Source: an uncultured Oscillospiraceae bacterium | GTDB taxonomy: Bacteria > Bacillota > Clostridia > Oscillospirales > Acutalibacteraceae | DNA length: 64,000 nucleotides | Direction: 5' to 3' | Assembly: GCA_900543215.1 (NCBI GenBank) | Contig: UQQR01000005.1 | Location: 20,290 to 84,289, forward strand | Shown: in pieces, positions 26,339 through 36,031 of the stretch | Numbering within the stretch: position 1 is the first letter of the stretch | Layout of the letters: each line of letters opens with the position of its first letter | The notes under the pieces: model-generated | What the model saw: the letters and a program-made list of their open reading frames with translations, nothing else | Database searches by the model: none | Told to the model about the DNA's origin: nothing | Program-made: the position numbers and the translations under genes

Positions 26339-26647
26339 ATGACTAAAACCGAAATATTAAAGTTCAGGGTAACACCTGAAGAAAAAGAAATCATCACCCA
26401 CAAGGCACTATCCTCATACAGACTCGTCAGTCAGTATCTGCGTGACTGTGCCTTGGAAAAACAAATCACCGTGATAAACGGTGCGGATAATGTTGCCGAT
26501 GAGCTCAGGCGCATCGGTAATAATGTAAATCAAATCGCCCGTGCGGTAAACGCTGGCTTCGTTACCGAAACAAACCTCACGGAAACAAGAGAGGAGTTGA
26601 AAGCGATATGGCAATCGTTAAATTCGTTACTTCGGACTGCCCGATGA
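26339..26647 (+). CDS. mobC: MobC-like relaxosome accessory protein
   Basis: 102-residue protein that helps the relaxase open oriT. N-terminal ribbon-helix-helix-like KFRVTPEEKEII, then the MobC signature ELRRIGNNVNQIARAVN (near 60-76). AAGAAAGGACGG precedes the ATG. Its 3' end overlaps the relaxase gene by 40 bases in another frame, as is usual for mobC-mobA pairs. Confidence 0.88.
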   Translation: MTKTEILKFRVTPEEKEIITHKALSSYRLVSQYLRDCALEKQITVINGADNVADELRRIGNNVNQIARAVNAGFVTETNLTETREELKAIWQSLNSLLRTAR

Positions 26648-27588
26648 ATAATATCTTTCCCTATGTTATGAGGAAAGAGGCAACCGAGCAAAGACTCATA
26701 AGCGGCATTGAGTGTTCACCCAATACGGCGTTGGAAGAATTCCGTTATGTAAAACAGAAATACGGTAAAGAGGACGGCAGAACCTACTATCATATCGTGC
26801 AGTCCTTCGCTCCCGATGATGAACTGACATCCGAAACCGCACATGAAATCGGGTTAAAGTTTGCAGAACACTTTCCCGGTTATCAGATCTTGGTGGCGAC
26901 CCATTACAACACCGGTCATATTCACAATCATCTTATTATGAACTCTGTCAACTACCAAAACGGTAAAAAGTTTCACCAAACCCGCGATGAACTTTTGCAG
27001 GTGAAGGCATACTCCAACAAGCTCTGTCAGGAGTATGGGTTGAGCATTACCGAAGAAAAGTGCAGCTACGGCAGATGGCCGGAATGGAAAAAGCGACTCC
27101 GCAGTTTTGCTCTGTATGCAATAAGTAATTCCGATACAAAAGAAGAATTTATTGCGTATATGCGCGAGCACGGATACAACGTCAAGTGGGAAGATAAATA
27201 CAAATATATCACCTTCACCACACCCGACAATCACGTGTGCCGCGACAAGAGTTTGTTTGATGAGCGTCTGCTCAAAGACAACCTCGAAGTATACTTTGCG
27301 CTTGGCGGTGCGAGCAGCGAACTATATGATGACTATAACGATTATAAAACTCCTGCGCATACACCCGAAGCAAGCATGACAGTTACAACGGGACTCATAA
27401 GTTTACTCGGCGATCTGCTTTCAACAGCACCGCCCGAGGACGATTATGAGCCGCATCCGGCAAAAGAACTAAGCACCGCCGCGAAGCTTAGACTTGAAAA
27501 AATCCTCGGCAAGAAAATTTCACCTATGGCATACGCTTGCTATTCTACTCAGGAAGATGAAGGACAAGCGATGGGGTTTTATATGTAA
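26608..27588 (+). CDS. Relaxase / mobilization nuclease, MOBP type
   Basis: 326 residues. The metal-binding motif HIHNHLIMNSV (His104, His106, His108) and the preceding QILVATHYNTG are typical of the MobA/VirD2 relaxase domain; a candidate catalytic Tyr lies near residue 19 (FPYVMRK). The protein nicks oriT and leads single-stranded DNA into a recipient. It is short at the C-terminus compared with 450-500 residues in many relatives, ending soon after the nuclease domain, so an accessory domain may be absent. Confidence 0.88.
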   Translation: MAIVKFVTSDCPMNNIFPYVMRKEATEQRLISGIECSPNTALEEFRYVKQKYGKEDGRTYYHIVQSFAPDDELTSETAHEIGLKFAEHFPGYQILVATHYNTGHIHNHLIMNSVNYQNGKKFHQTRDELLQVKAYSNKLCQEYGLSITEEKCSYGRWPEWKKRLRSFALYAISNSDTKEEFIAYMREHGYNVKWEDKYKYITFTTPDNHVCRDKSLFDERLLKDNLEVYFALGGASSELYDDYNDYKTPAHTPEASMTVTTGLISLLGDLLSTAPPEDDYEPHPAKELSTAAKLRLEKILGKKISPMAYACYSTQEDEGQAMGFYM

Positions 27589-27617
27589 GCCAACTTGAGT
27601 TGGAGAAAGGATTTATT

Positions 27618-27812
27618 ATGAGCAATATTCTTAACAACAAAATCGACACAGATGTTTTTGAAGAAAACCGCCGTCATTATTATTTTGCACAGACGATAGA
27701 GATAGACGGCAGACGATATCCTGTGATTTCAGTAATTCCCTTGGCACAAGAAGATCACTTCGAAACCGCAGAAGACAAACTGAAATATTTAATAATCGGC
27801 ACAAAAAATTAA
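27618..27812 (+). CDS. Small conserved-looking protein of the mobilizable element
   Basis: 64 residues starting MSNILNNKIDTDVFEENRRH, with GGAGAAAGGATTTATT before the ATG. Contains a short strand-rich segment (EIDGRRYPVISVIPLA). Function unknown. It lies 30 bases after the relaxase and before a terminator, so it is the last gene of the mob operon. Confidence 0.65.
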   Translation: MSNILNNKIDTDVFEENRRHYYFAQTIEIDGRRYPVISVIPLAQEDHFETAEDKLKYLIIGTKN

Positions 27813-27832
27813 CAGCATTGTCGCTGGACTTT

Positions 27833-27880
27833 CAAACCGAATAGTGATATGTTGTTGATGTATCCTATTCGGTTTGATTT
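27833..27880 (+). terminator. Terminator of the mob operon
   Basis: Perfect 12-bp stem CAAACCGAATAG / CTATTCGGTTTG (27833-27844 / 27865-27876) followed by ATTT. Lies between the mob genes and the recombinase. Confidence 0.7.
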
Positions 27881-27909
27881 AACAGAGCTGAACACAGCTC
27901 GGAAAGGAT

Positions 27910-29604
27910 ATGAGAAATATAATGAAATCAACCGAAAATACAATTAATTTAATAACCGCCCTTTATTGACGACTCTCGCAAGAGGATATGCTGCAAGGGG
28001 AATCCAACAGTATCAAAAACCAAAAGCTAATACTGCAAAAGTATGCCGATGATCACGGCTTCCGTAATTGTAAGTTCTATATTGATGACGGGTATAGTGG
28101 TGCCAACTTTGACCGCCCTGCCTTCAAGGAAATGATGGCAGATATTGAAAGCGGTAAAATAGGTGTGCTGATTGTTAAAGACCAGTCCCGTCTCGGCAGA
28201 GATTATTTACAAACAGGAATGCTAATGGAAATCAAATTTCCCGAATACGATGTTAGATTTATTGCAATCAACGATGGAGTTGATAGTGCCAACGGCATAA
28301 ATGATTTTTCAGGCATAAAAAACTATTTTAACGATCTGTATGCAAAAGACACAAGCAATAAAATACGCGCCGTCCTAAAAGCAAAGGGCGAGCGCGGAGA
28401 AAGAGTTGGGAGTTCAATTCCGTATGGTTTCTTGAAAAATCCAGATTACAACGGAAACCAAAAAGAAGAACCATATATGATAATTGACCCCGAAACAGCA
28501 CCGATCGTTAAGCGCATATTTGAAATGTGTGCAGCAGGGCTTGGCGTTGTTAAAATCTGCGATACGCTGGCAAAAGAAAAAATCATTTCTCCAAGCGTAT
28601 ACGCCTTTCAAAGAACCGGTCGCCGAAGCGGCAATCCCGATTTGAGTCGCCCATATCATTGGGCACAGACAACCGTTCGCTCAATTCTATCCCGACAAGA
28701 ATATTGCGGAGATACAGTGAACTTCAAAACCTATTCTAAGTCTAATAAGCTCAAGAAAAGGCTTAGTAATTCACCCGAAAACATCCGCATATTTGAGAAC
28801 ACGCATGAACCTATCGTAGACCGTAAGACTTTCGAACTTGTGCAAAAGAGATTTGAAGGTCGTAGAAAACCCGACAAGCAAGGCGAGGTTGATAAGTTTG
28901 CCGGATACCTCTTCTGTGGTGAGTGCGGACATCGACTGTATCTTCACCGAGGCAAGACCGTAAAAACCGAAAACAATGCATTTCAGTGTGGTGGTTTTCA
29001 GCGAAGGGTTGCTGAGTGTACAGCACATTACATTCGGGAACAGGTTATAGAGCAAATTGTTCTCGAAAGCTTAAAAAGGATGACTGCGCTGGCAAGAGAG
29101 AAACCCGATAAGTTTTATGAGATGGCTACGCAAAACGGCAAGGCAGAAGCACAGAAATTCTACGCAATTGCCGAAAAACAGCAGCAACAGATAGAGGGGC
29201 GCATCAAAGAGCTCGACAGAATTATTCGGGTTCTCTATGAGGACAGAGTAGTAGGCCGCATAACACCCGAACGATATGATGAAATGGCAAGTTCCTATGA
29301 GCAAGAACAAGCAGAGCTTAAACAGGAATTGCAAAGCATCAATGATCGCATCAGCGAAATGGATATGACCGAAACTTGCATTAGAGATTTTATCGAAAAG
29401 GCAAAGCAGTATATAGAGATGCCAAAGTTGACTCCCGAATTGCTACGGATATTTATTCGCAAAATCGTGGTGCATGAAAAAGCCGAGAAATATTCTCGTA
29501 CCTGTGGTAATGCAGTTGTAATCTATTACACCTTCCAAATCCCCAAAAGTGAATTATTGAGAAGGATGATGGGTGAAGATATTATCATAGAAAAATCCGC
29601 CTAA
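27910..29604 (+). pseudogene. Large serine recombinase with in-frame TGA
   Basis: Site-specific recombinase of the TndX/TnpX class. From ATG 27910 (after GGAAAGGAT) the reading runs to ITALY, then TGA at 27967-27969 where relatives have Cys, then RLS with the catalytic Ser, SQEDMLQGESNSI and an otherwise intact protein. The resolvase domain (KDQSRLGRDYLQTG), recombinase domain, zinc ribbon (CGECGHRLY) and C-terminal coiled coil all follow. Reinitiation at 27988 would give 538 residues lacking the catalytic serine, so the element's own recombinase is probably dead. One base change (TGT/TGC to TGA) explains it. Confidence 0.85.
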
Positions 29605-29610
29605 AAAGCA

Positions 29611-29641
29611 GTAACCGGAAGGCATTAAGCCTTCCGGTTAC
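29611..29641. terminator. Terminator after the recombinase
   Basis: Perfect 13-bp stem GTAACCGGAAGGC / GCCTTCCGGTTAC with a five-base loop. A plausible right end of the mobile element lies nearby. Confidence 0.75.
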
Positions 29642-29703
29642 ATAGCCCCTCGAATTTTCCGTTAAGAACATAACGGTAAACGGTGTGGGTTTTTTGTGCA
29701 TAA

Positions 29704-29739
29704 AAAAGCTTTCCGAAATTTATATTTCGGAAAGCTTTT
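29704..29739 (-). terminator. Terminator of the ispH-rpsA operon
   Basis: A 16-bp perfect stem (29704-29719 / 29724-29739) with T-tracts on both sides, immediately downstream of the ispH-rpsA stop. Confidence 0.9.
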
Positions 29740-29743
29740 AATA

Positions 29744-31786
29744 TTATTCCTCTGTTGCCGCGGTTTCGTCAGATGATTCGAAAACTACCTCGTCCTCAGC
29801 GGATGCGGGAGCTTCCTCTTCCTTCTGCTCCGGCTCAAGCAAAGCACGGATAGAAAGGCTTACACGCTTCTTGTCAAGGTCGATAGCAATAATCTTTGCG
29901 TCAACTTCCTGACCTACCGTAAGCTCGTCCTGCGGCTTGGCGACATGCTTATCGGCAATCTGCGATATATGGATAAGACCGTCAATTCCGGGGATTATGC
30001 GGGCAAAAGCGCCGTATGTAGTCATACTTACGATAGTTACCTTCACGGTATCGCCTACATTGTAGTTGTTCTCAAAGATAACCCACGGATTTTCCTCGGG
30101 TTTCTTGTAGCCGAGGGAGATCTTTTTCTTCTCGGTATCGAGAGCCTTAACATAAACCTCAACGGTATCTCCTACAAGAACTACCTCCGACGGATTCTTG
30201 ATTCTCTGCCAAGAAAGCTCGGAAATGTGAATCATACCGTCAACGCCGCCGATGTCTACGAAAGCGCCGTAGCTTGTAAGTGACTTAACAACGCCTGTGA
30301 AGCGGTCGCCCACTGCAATGTTTTCCCAAATCTTATCCTCGGCAGCCTTGCGCTGTTCCTTAAGCACGCTGCGGATAGAGCCTACCGCTCTGTGACCTCT
30401 GCCTATCTCGATAATTCTGAAGGAAACTTCCTTGCCCTTTAAATCCTCAAGCGGTTCGCCCCTTGAAGCTGTTGCCTGAGAAGCGGGAATGAATACTCTT
30501 ACATTATTTGAATAAGCAACTACGCCGCCTTTGATAATGTCTCTGACAACACCGGTAACAATTTCACCGGACTCCTTGGCTGCGACTATATTGTCCCAAC
30601 CGGCAATAGCATCGTAACGGCGCTTGGAGAGCATTGCGGTTCCTTCCTGGTCATTTATCTTCATAATGATAAGATTAAGCTTATCGCCCGCCTTGACTTC
30701 GTCCATAAGCTTTACATCAGCATCCGAAGAAAACTCGTCAGCGGTTACATAGCCTGTAACACCTCTGCCGATATCCACCGTTACCTCGGTGGGATTAACG
30801 GCAACTACCGTACCGCAGACCTTCTGATCTCCGGTTAATCCGCTGAGCGAAGCCTCAAATGCTTCTTCGTCCGTCATTTCGTCGAAGCTTTTTTGAACAG
30901 ATTCTTTAACCTCCGTCTGTTCTTCGACCGGTTGTAAATTTTCCGACATGGTTTTAATAACCTCCTTTATTATACCTGCAGGTGTAGACGCACCCGCAAC
31001 GACTCCGACCGAACCGCAGTTTTCAAAAGACAGACCGGACAGCTCGTCCGCCGTCTCTATCAAAAAGGTTCTGCCGCAGTTTTCACGGCACACGGAAAAA
31101 AGCTTCGCCGTGTTTGAGCTGTGCCTGCCGCCAATAACAATCATTACATCGTTATTGCGTGACAGCTCCCGTGCCTCCTGCTGGCGCATAGAAGTCGCAT
31201 TACATATTGTATCAAATATTTTCGCATTTGTATATACTTTTTTTAATTTTTTTTCGCAAACTTTGAAAATTTCTGCGTTAAAAGTGGTTTGAGATACCAA
31301 AATTACGGGTCTTTCGCCTATTTTTTCCTTATTTTCCAGTATTTCTTCCAGCTCGTCGGGTCCCGAAAAGACAAATACATCCCCCGTGCAATGCCCGACT
31401 ATGCCTATTACCTCCTGATGATCAGCGTCGCCCGCTATTAAGGTGACATACCCGTCATTGCCCATTTCGGCTGCTATTTTATGTATTTTGGAAACAAACG
31501 GGCAGGTGGCGTCCACGGTTTTAACGTCTAATTCGGCACATTCGTCCATAACCGCCTTTGTAACCCCGTGCGAGCGGATAACAAGAGTTTCCCCGTCTTT
31601 AACCTCAGAGGGGGATTTCACTATCCTTACGCCCTTATTACTAAGCTCCTCCACTATTTGGGGGTTGTGAATAATAGGTCCTAAGGTGCAGACCCTTTCG
31701 CCCTTGCCTACAAGCTCGTATACCGTATTTACGGCGCGGTCAACACCAAAACAAAAGCCTGCGGTCTTTGCCACGGTAATTTTCAA
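29744..31786 (-). CDS. ispH: IspH - ribosomal protein S1 fusion
   Basis: 680-residue bifunctional protein. Residues 1-285 are HMB-PP reductase, last step of the MEP isoprenoid pathway, with the three [4Fe-4S] ligands Cys12 (GFCFGV), Cys95 (DATCPFV) and Cys195 (ICNATS). After a linker, four S1 RNA-binding repeats follow from about residue 318 (for example GVVKSLTSYGAFVDIGGVDG and VTIVSMTTYGAFARIIPGID), ending in an acidic tail. This fusion is well known in Clostridia. The start is TTG at 31784-31786, reading MKITVAKTAG; the upstream cmk gene stops one base before, so coupling is likely. Confidence 0.95.
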   Translation of the reverse strand: MKITVAKTAGFCFGVDRAVNTVYELVGKGERVCTLGPIIHNPQIVEELSNKGVRIVKSPSEVKDGETLVIRSHGVTKAVMDECAELDVKTVDATCPFVSKIHKIAAEMGNDGYVTLIAGDADHQEVIGIVGHCTGDVFVFSGPDELEEILENKEKIGERPVILVSQTTFNAEIFKVCEKKLKKVYTNAKIFDTICNATSMRQQEARELSRNNDVMIVIGGRHSSNTAKLFSVCRENCGRTFLIETADELSGLSFENCGSVGVVAGASTPAGIIKEVIKTMSENLQPVEEQTEVKESVQKSFDEMTDEEAFEASLSGLTGDQKVCGTVVAVNPTEVTVDIGRGVTGYVTADEFSSDADVKLMDEVKAGDKLNLIIMKINDQEGTAMLSKRRYDAIAGWDNIVAAKESGEIVTGVVRDIIKGGVVAYSNNVRVFIPASQATASRGEPLEDLKGKEVSFRIIEIGRGHRAVGSIRSVLKEQRKAAEDKIWENIAVGDRFTGVVKSLTSYGAFVDIGGVDGMIHISELSWQRIKNPSEVVLVGDTVEVYVKALDTEKKKISLGYKKPEENPWVIFENNYNVGDTVKVTIVSMTTYGAFARIIPGIDGLIHISQIADKHVAKPQDELTVGQEVDAKIIAIDLDKKRVSLSIRALLEPEQKEEEAPASAEDEVVFESSDETAATEE

Positions 31787-31787
31787 G

Positions 31788-32453
31788 CTATCCTACCCTT
31801 TCCTTTATGATCTTGACTATAAGCTCTACCGATTCGTCAAAGCCGCAATCGGAGGTGTCCGCCAAAACCGCGTCCTCCGCTTTTTTAAGCGGCGCTATTT
31901 CACGGTTCATATCTGCGCTGTCACGGCTTATTATATCGGCAAGCACAGTTTCATAGCTTACGCTTGTCCCCTTTTCGGCAAGCTCCTTAAACCGCCTTTC
32001 GGCACGAACCTCGGGAGAAGCCGTAAGATATATTTTCACATCGGCGTCGGTCAAAACAACCGTTCCTATATCCCTGCCGTCCATAATCACATTACTGTCC
32101 GCGGCGGCTTTACGCTGCATTTCAAGCAAAAACGCCCTTACCTCCGGCTTTGCCGAAACCGCCGACGCCATTTTTGAAGCCTCAGGCGTGCGTATATCAT
32201 CCGAAACATCACAGCCGTCAAGCAAAACCCTCTGCTCGCCGTTTATAAACTTGATTTCCACAACGGTACTTTTAAGAACGGCGGATATATCGCAGTCAAG
32301 CGCCGTATCCGCTCCCGATTTTAAAAATTTAAGTCCCACCGCTCTGTAAAGAGCGCCGGTATCCACATAAATATAACCGAGCTTTTTCGCCGCCGCTCTC
32401 GCTACCGAGCTTTTTCCGGCGCCTGCCGGTCCGTCTATCGCTACTGCAACCAT
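31788..32453 (-). CDS. cmk: Cytidylate kinase
   Basis: 221-residue (d)CMP kinase. P-loop AIDGPAGAGKSSVARAAAKKL (residues 5-25), VDTGALYRAVGL, and VIMDGRDIGTVVLTDADVKIYL are diagnostic. Lies between a flavoprotein gene and ispH-rpsA, a common clostridial arrangement; in many bacteria cmk precedes rpsA. Confidence 0.96.
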   Translation of the reverse strand: MVAVAIDGPAGAGKSSVARAAAKKLGYIYVDTGALYRAVGLKFLKSGADTALDCDISAVLKSTVVEIKFINGEQRVLLDGCDVSDDIRTPEASKMASAVSAKPEVRAFLLEMQRKAAADSNVIMDGRDIGTVVLTDADVKIYLTASPEVRAERRFKELAEKGTSVSYETVLADIISRDSADMNREIAPLKKAEDAVLADTSDCGFDESVELIVKIIKERVG

Positions 32454-32467
32454 TTGTTTTTCCCCTT

Positions 32468-33703
32468 TTATATGCTGTTTCCGGCGGTGTAGCCGGTTGA
32501 AAACGCTATCTGCAAATTAAATCCGCCCGTGTAAGCGTCCACATCTATTACCTCGCCCGCTAAATACAGTCCCTTTATAATTTTCGATTCCATTGTGGAC
32601 GGATTTATTTCCTTGACCGATATGCCACCGCCCGTTATTATGGCTTCTTCAATGGGTCTCGTCCCCGTAATATGAAGTGTAAGGTTCTTTATAACGCCGC
32701 ACAGCCTTTCCCTCTGCTCACGGCTTATCTGGTTCACCTTTTCATCACTCGGTATACCCGAAAGCGATATTATAACGGGTATAATGCTTTTCGGCAAAAG
32801 CTTATCGAGCGAATTCGCAAAATCACGGTTTTTAGCGCCGTCAAAATCACGCAACAGCCGTGAGTCAAGCTGTTCGTGGCTGAGTCCCGGTTTTAAATCC
32901 AGGTGAGCAGTATATTGCTTTTCCCCTATTTTACGCATATGAGCCGACGCGCTTAACACAAGCGGTCCCGAAATACCGAAGTGAGTAAAAAGCATTTCAC
33001 CGAGCTCCGAAAAAATCGGCTTTTTCTTTCCCTCTTCAAAAACCGAAAGCACCGTGTTTTTAAGCGAGAGACCCGAAAGCCTTTCACAAAATCCCTCGTG
33101 TACGGTAAGCGGAACAAGCGAAGGCTTTATGGGCGTTACGGTATGGCCAAGTTCCTTTGCGATTTTATAACCGTCGCCCACAGAGCCCGTAAGCGGATAT
33201 GACATACCGCCGGTAGCTATTATAACGCCGTCGGCGTCTATGATTTCGCCGTCAGAAAGCTCTACTCCCGTTACCGTCCCGTTTTCGGTTTTTACAGCTG
33301 CCGCTCTGCCGTTTATGATACGCGCTCCTCTTTTTTTTGCGCATCTCACCAAAGCGTCCACTATATCCGAAGCCTTGTCGGACACGGGGAACACCCTGTT
33401 CCCCCGCTCGGTCTTAAGCGGAACGCCCAGAGTTTCAAAAAATTCCATTGTGTCGGAAGAATCAAACTCCGAAAAGGCGGAAAATAAAAATTTGCCGTTT
33501 TTCGGTACATTTGCAATCAGCGTATCGGTACCGCAGTTGTTTGTAACATTGCATCTGCCCTTACCCGTTATCATTACCTTACGGGCAGGGCGTTCGTTTC
33601 TTTCAATGATTATTACATCCGCCGAGGCTCCGTATCTCTCTGCCGCGCGGCAAGCCGCCATAAGTCCTGCGGCGCCGCCGCCTATTATAACAATTTTTTT
33701 CAT
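32468..33703 (-). CDS. NAD(P)/FAD-dependent oxidoreductase, BaiN/YhiN (HI0933) family
   Basis: 411 residues from ATG at 33701-33703, where the Rossmann fold MKKIVIIGGGAAGLMAACRA begins; a longer reading to 33736 adds no domain. Further motifs: RPARKVMITGKGRCNVTNNC, VIIATGGMSYPLTGSVGDGY and GLYLAGEVIDVDAYTGGFNL near the end, all typical of the family. Physiological substrate is unclear; some clostridial members act on bile acids, but this genomic place beside cmk and ispH is the conserved housekeeping location. Probably cotranscribed with cmk (14-base gap). Confidence 0.88.
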   Translation of the reverse strand: MKKIVIIGGGAAGLMAACRAAERYGASADVIIIERNERPARKVMITGKGRCNVTNNCGTDTLIANVPKNGKFLFSAFSEFDSSDTMEFFETLGVPLKTERGNRVFPVSDKASDIVDALVRCAKKRGARIINGRAAAVKTENGTVTGVELSDGEIIDADGVIIATGGMSYPLTGSVGDGYKIAKELGHTVTPIKPSLVPLTVHEGFCERLSGLSLKNTVLSVFEEGKKKPIFSELGEMLFTHFGISGPLVLSASAHMRKIGEKQYTAHLDLKPGLSHEQLDSRLLRDFDGAKNRDFANSLDKLLPKSIIPVIISLSGIPSDEKVNQISREQRERLCGVIKNLTLHITGTRPIEEAIITGGGISVKEINPSTMESKIIKGLYLAGEVIDVDAYTGGFNLQIAFSTGYTAGNSI

Positions 33704-33810
33704 AGCGTCACCAAATGCTATTTTACAACAAAACAAAAAAAAAGTAAATAAAAACCGAGTTTATCACATATCTTTCTATGGGACAAGCAGGATTTTAACC
33801 CTTTTGTTAC

Positions 33811-33839
33811 TTGTTTGTTATGCATATCGGTTGTATAAT
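33811..33839 (+). promoter_or_regulatory. Promoter of the glycosyltransferase operon
   Basis: TTGTTT (33811-33816), 17-base spacer and TATAAT (33834-33839), about 40 bases before the ATG. Confidence 0.7.
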
Positions 33840-33880
33840 GAATAAAATGTCATTTTATGCGTTTTTGAGGAGTTGGTCTG

Positions 33881-36031
33881 ATGACGGACAATATCTTTGT
33901 CATAATCCCCTCGCTTAATCCGGATGAGCGGCTTATAAATACGGTAGAGGGAATGCTTGACATTGGGTTCAAAAAAATCATTCTTGTAAATGACGGAAGC
34001 GACGCCGAGCATTTGCGGTATTTTCCGAAGGCTACGGAAAATATCACGGTCATACACCGCAAGGCAAATCACGGCAAGGGTGCGGCACTCAAGGTTGCCT
34101 TTAGGCATATTTTGAAAAATTTCCCCGACGCCGAGGGCGTAGTTACCGTAGACGGAGACGGTCAGCACGAGCCGTCCGATGTGCTTGCCTGCGCTGAAGC
34201 GCTTGACGGCATAGGCAAGGGTGCTGTGCTCGGATGCCGTGACTTTTCTGGCGAGGATGTGCCAAAACGCAGCCGTATGGGCAACCGTATAACCTCGGCT
34301 GTTTTTAAGGTTGTGTGCGGAATGAAAATTTCCGACACTCAAACAGGGCTTCGAGCGTTCCCTGCCTCGCTTTTACCTTTGCTTCTTACTGTAAAGGGCG
34401 ACCGATTTGATTATGAGACAAATATGCTTCTTAAATTCAAGCAGTGCGGCGTGAAGATAAGGGAGGTAAAAATTCAAACGGTATACCTTGACGAAAATTC
34501 ATCCTCTCACTTCAGACCTGTAATAGACTCGCTTAAAATATACCGGTTTATTTTGGCTTACATTTTAAGCTCCGCCGTCTCTTTCATAATAGACATACTG
34601 CTTTTTTACATAGCCTCAAAGCTTTTAAAATCAGCGCTTGGTATGGCTACAGCGTTGGTTGCCACCGTTATAGCGCGCGCGGTATCCTCGTTTGTAAATT
34701 ACAGTATTAACAGAACCACCGTTTTTGACTCGAAAAAGAAAAAGCGCAATTCTCTTATAAGGTACTATATTTTAGCGGTTCCGCAAATGCTTGTATCAGC
34801 CCTTTTGGTTTCGGTCATAGGCGCGGTATTCAAGGCGGCACCCGGTGTTTCCACCGTTATAAAAATTATAGTTGATACGGTTCTGTTCTTTATAAGCTAC
34901 CGTATACAGCAGGGCTGGGTGTTTTCGGAAAAGGACGGCACAGAAAAATCCGTACCGAAGAAAAGGCTCGGCATTAAAACAATAGTCGGCAGAACACTCC
35001 TTTCCTTAGGTACGGCAATAGTTATGCTTATAGTCACTGTCTTTTCGGCAGGGTTTATGATCTGCTACGGACCGAGTAAAAGCCTTCGCAATATGCTTGT
35101 TATAATGGCTAAGGAGGCCAGCGCAACCAAATGGGCGCCGACTCTGTTTCTTCCAAAATCAAAGGTAGACGAAATAATAGCCGAAAGCGAAAAGCTCAAC
35201 ACAGATGTCATTGATGTAGGCAACTATGTGTCGGACGCAGCCGCAGACGAATGGAAGGACGCCAAAAACGGTATGAAGCTTACCTTTTTGAGCAAGCCTA
35301 AGTATAAGGGCTATTTACTGCTTATAAAGGACCCGAAGCGTGTGTCCGTCGGTATTTCTTCCGAAAACTTCGCCGCCGCCACAGAGGGTATGCGTATTTT
35401 TGACATTGCCGCAAAATATAACGCCGCCGCCGCAATAAACGCGGGCGAATTTTTAGACACGGGCGGTCAGGGCAAGGGCTCCGCGCCTATGGGTCTTACC
35501 TACTCGGGCGGAAAAAATGTGTGGAATGATGGGCTTAAGCGTACATTTATAGGCTTTGATAAGAACGACAGACTTATCTGCCGCGAATCAATGACCAAAA
35601 AAGAGGCGGATGAATTAGGCATACGCGACGCCGTTTCATTCCAGAACGGCAATGTGCTTATAGAACAGTCAGGCAATGATGTTAAGCTTTATAAGGCGGA
35701 TAACGATACCGGTACGGCACAGCGCACGGCGATAGGTCAGCGGGCGGACGGAACGGTTATAATGCTTGTTACGGACGGTCGCTCGGTAGACAGCATAGGA
35801 GCTACGAGAAACGATGTAATAGAGCTTATGGTCGCAAACGGAGCGGTGAACGCCGCAATGCTTGACGGCGGTTCCTCGGCAATGATGTACTACCGCAATT
35901 ATTACGATGTTTATTCGGTAGATAAGTCACAGCTTGACCAGTATCAGCTTCAGGGTCTTGTAAACCGATATAAGGCATTTACAAAGCCGCGCCGCATACC
36001 GACCTATTTTATAGTAACGGAGGAAAAGTGA
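33881..36031 (+). CDS. GT2 glycosyltransferase - GtrA - phosphodiester glycosidase fusion
   Basis: 716 residues with three domains. Residues 1-220 are a dolichol-phosphate-mannose-synthase-like GT2 (VIIPSLNPDERLINTVEGM, NDGSD 37-41, DGDGQHEP 91-98). Residues 225-355 are a GtrA-like membrane domain with four helices (FILAYILSSAVSFIIDILLF; YRIQQGWVF). A further helix near 372-400 leads to residues 430-716, an extracytoplasmic NAGPA-type phosphodiester glycosidase (AAAINAGEFLDTGGQGKG, VMLVTDGR, AAMLDGGSSAMMYY). GT2 plus GtrA usually makes and flips a lipid-linked sugar; the third domain would then act on a glycosyl phosphodiester outside. The two downstream genes are tightly coupled. Confidence 0.85.
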   Translation: MTDNIFVIIPSLNPDERLINTVEGMLDIGFKKIILVNDGSDAEHLRYFPKATENITVIHRKANHGKGAALKVAFRHILKNFPDAEGVVTVDGDGQHEPSDVLACAEALDGIGKGAVLGCRDFSGEDVPKRSRMGNRITSAVFKVVCGMKISDTQTGLRAFPASLLPLLLTVKGDRFDYETNMLLKFKQCGVKIREVKIQTVYLDENSSSHFRPVIDSLKIYRFILAYILSSAVSFIIDILLFYIASKLLKSALGMATALVATVIARAVSSFVNYSINRTTVFDSKKKKRNSLIRYYILAVPQMLVSALLVSVIGAVFKAAPGVSTVIKIIVDTVLFFISYRIQQGWVFSEKDGTEKSVPKKRLGIKTIVGRTLLSLGTAIVMLIVTVFSAGFMICYGPSKSLRNMLVIMAKEASATKWAPTLFLPKSKVDEIIAESEKLNTDVIDVGNYVSDAAADEWKDAKNGMKLTFLSKPKYKGYLLLIKDPKRVSVGISSENFAAATEGMRIFDIAAKYNAAAAINAGEFLDTGGQGKGSAPMGLTYSGGKNVWNDGLKRTFIGFDKNDRLICRESMTKKEADELGIRDAVSFQNGNVLIEQSGNDVKLYKADNDTGTAQRTAIGQRADGTVIMLVTDGRSVDSIGATRNDVIELMVANGAVNAAMLDGGSSAMMYYRNYYDVYSVDKSQLDQYQLQGLVNRYKAFTKPRRIPTYFIVTEEK

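Larger units (their letters stand above)
22803..29641 (+). mobile_element. Mobilizable element (IME) with MobC, relaxase and serine recombinase
   Basis: Groups the AAA ATPase, MobC, relaxase, a small protein and the large serine recombinase in the order seen in small mobilizable elements of Clostridia. The left limit is uncertain (the IS256 edge is used); the right limit is set at the terminator just after the recombinase. No conjugation channel genes are present, so transfer would need a helper, possibly the ICE at 42.5-64 kb. The recombinase is interrupted, so excision may have been lost. Confidence 0.6.

Noticed and set aside
27967..27969. Selenocysteine at the recombinase TGA
   Set aside because: No convincing SECIS hairpin is visible just after the codon and the family uses ordinary Cys; a nonsense mutation is simpler. 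Kept as a check in the findings.
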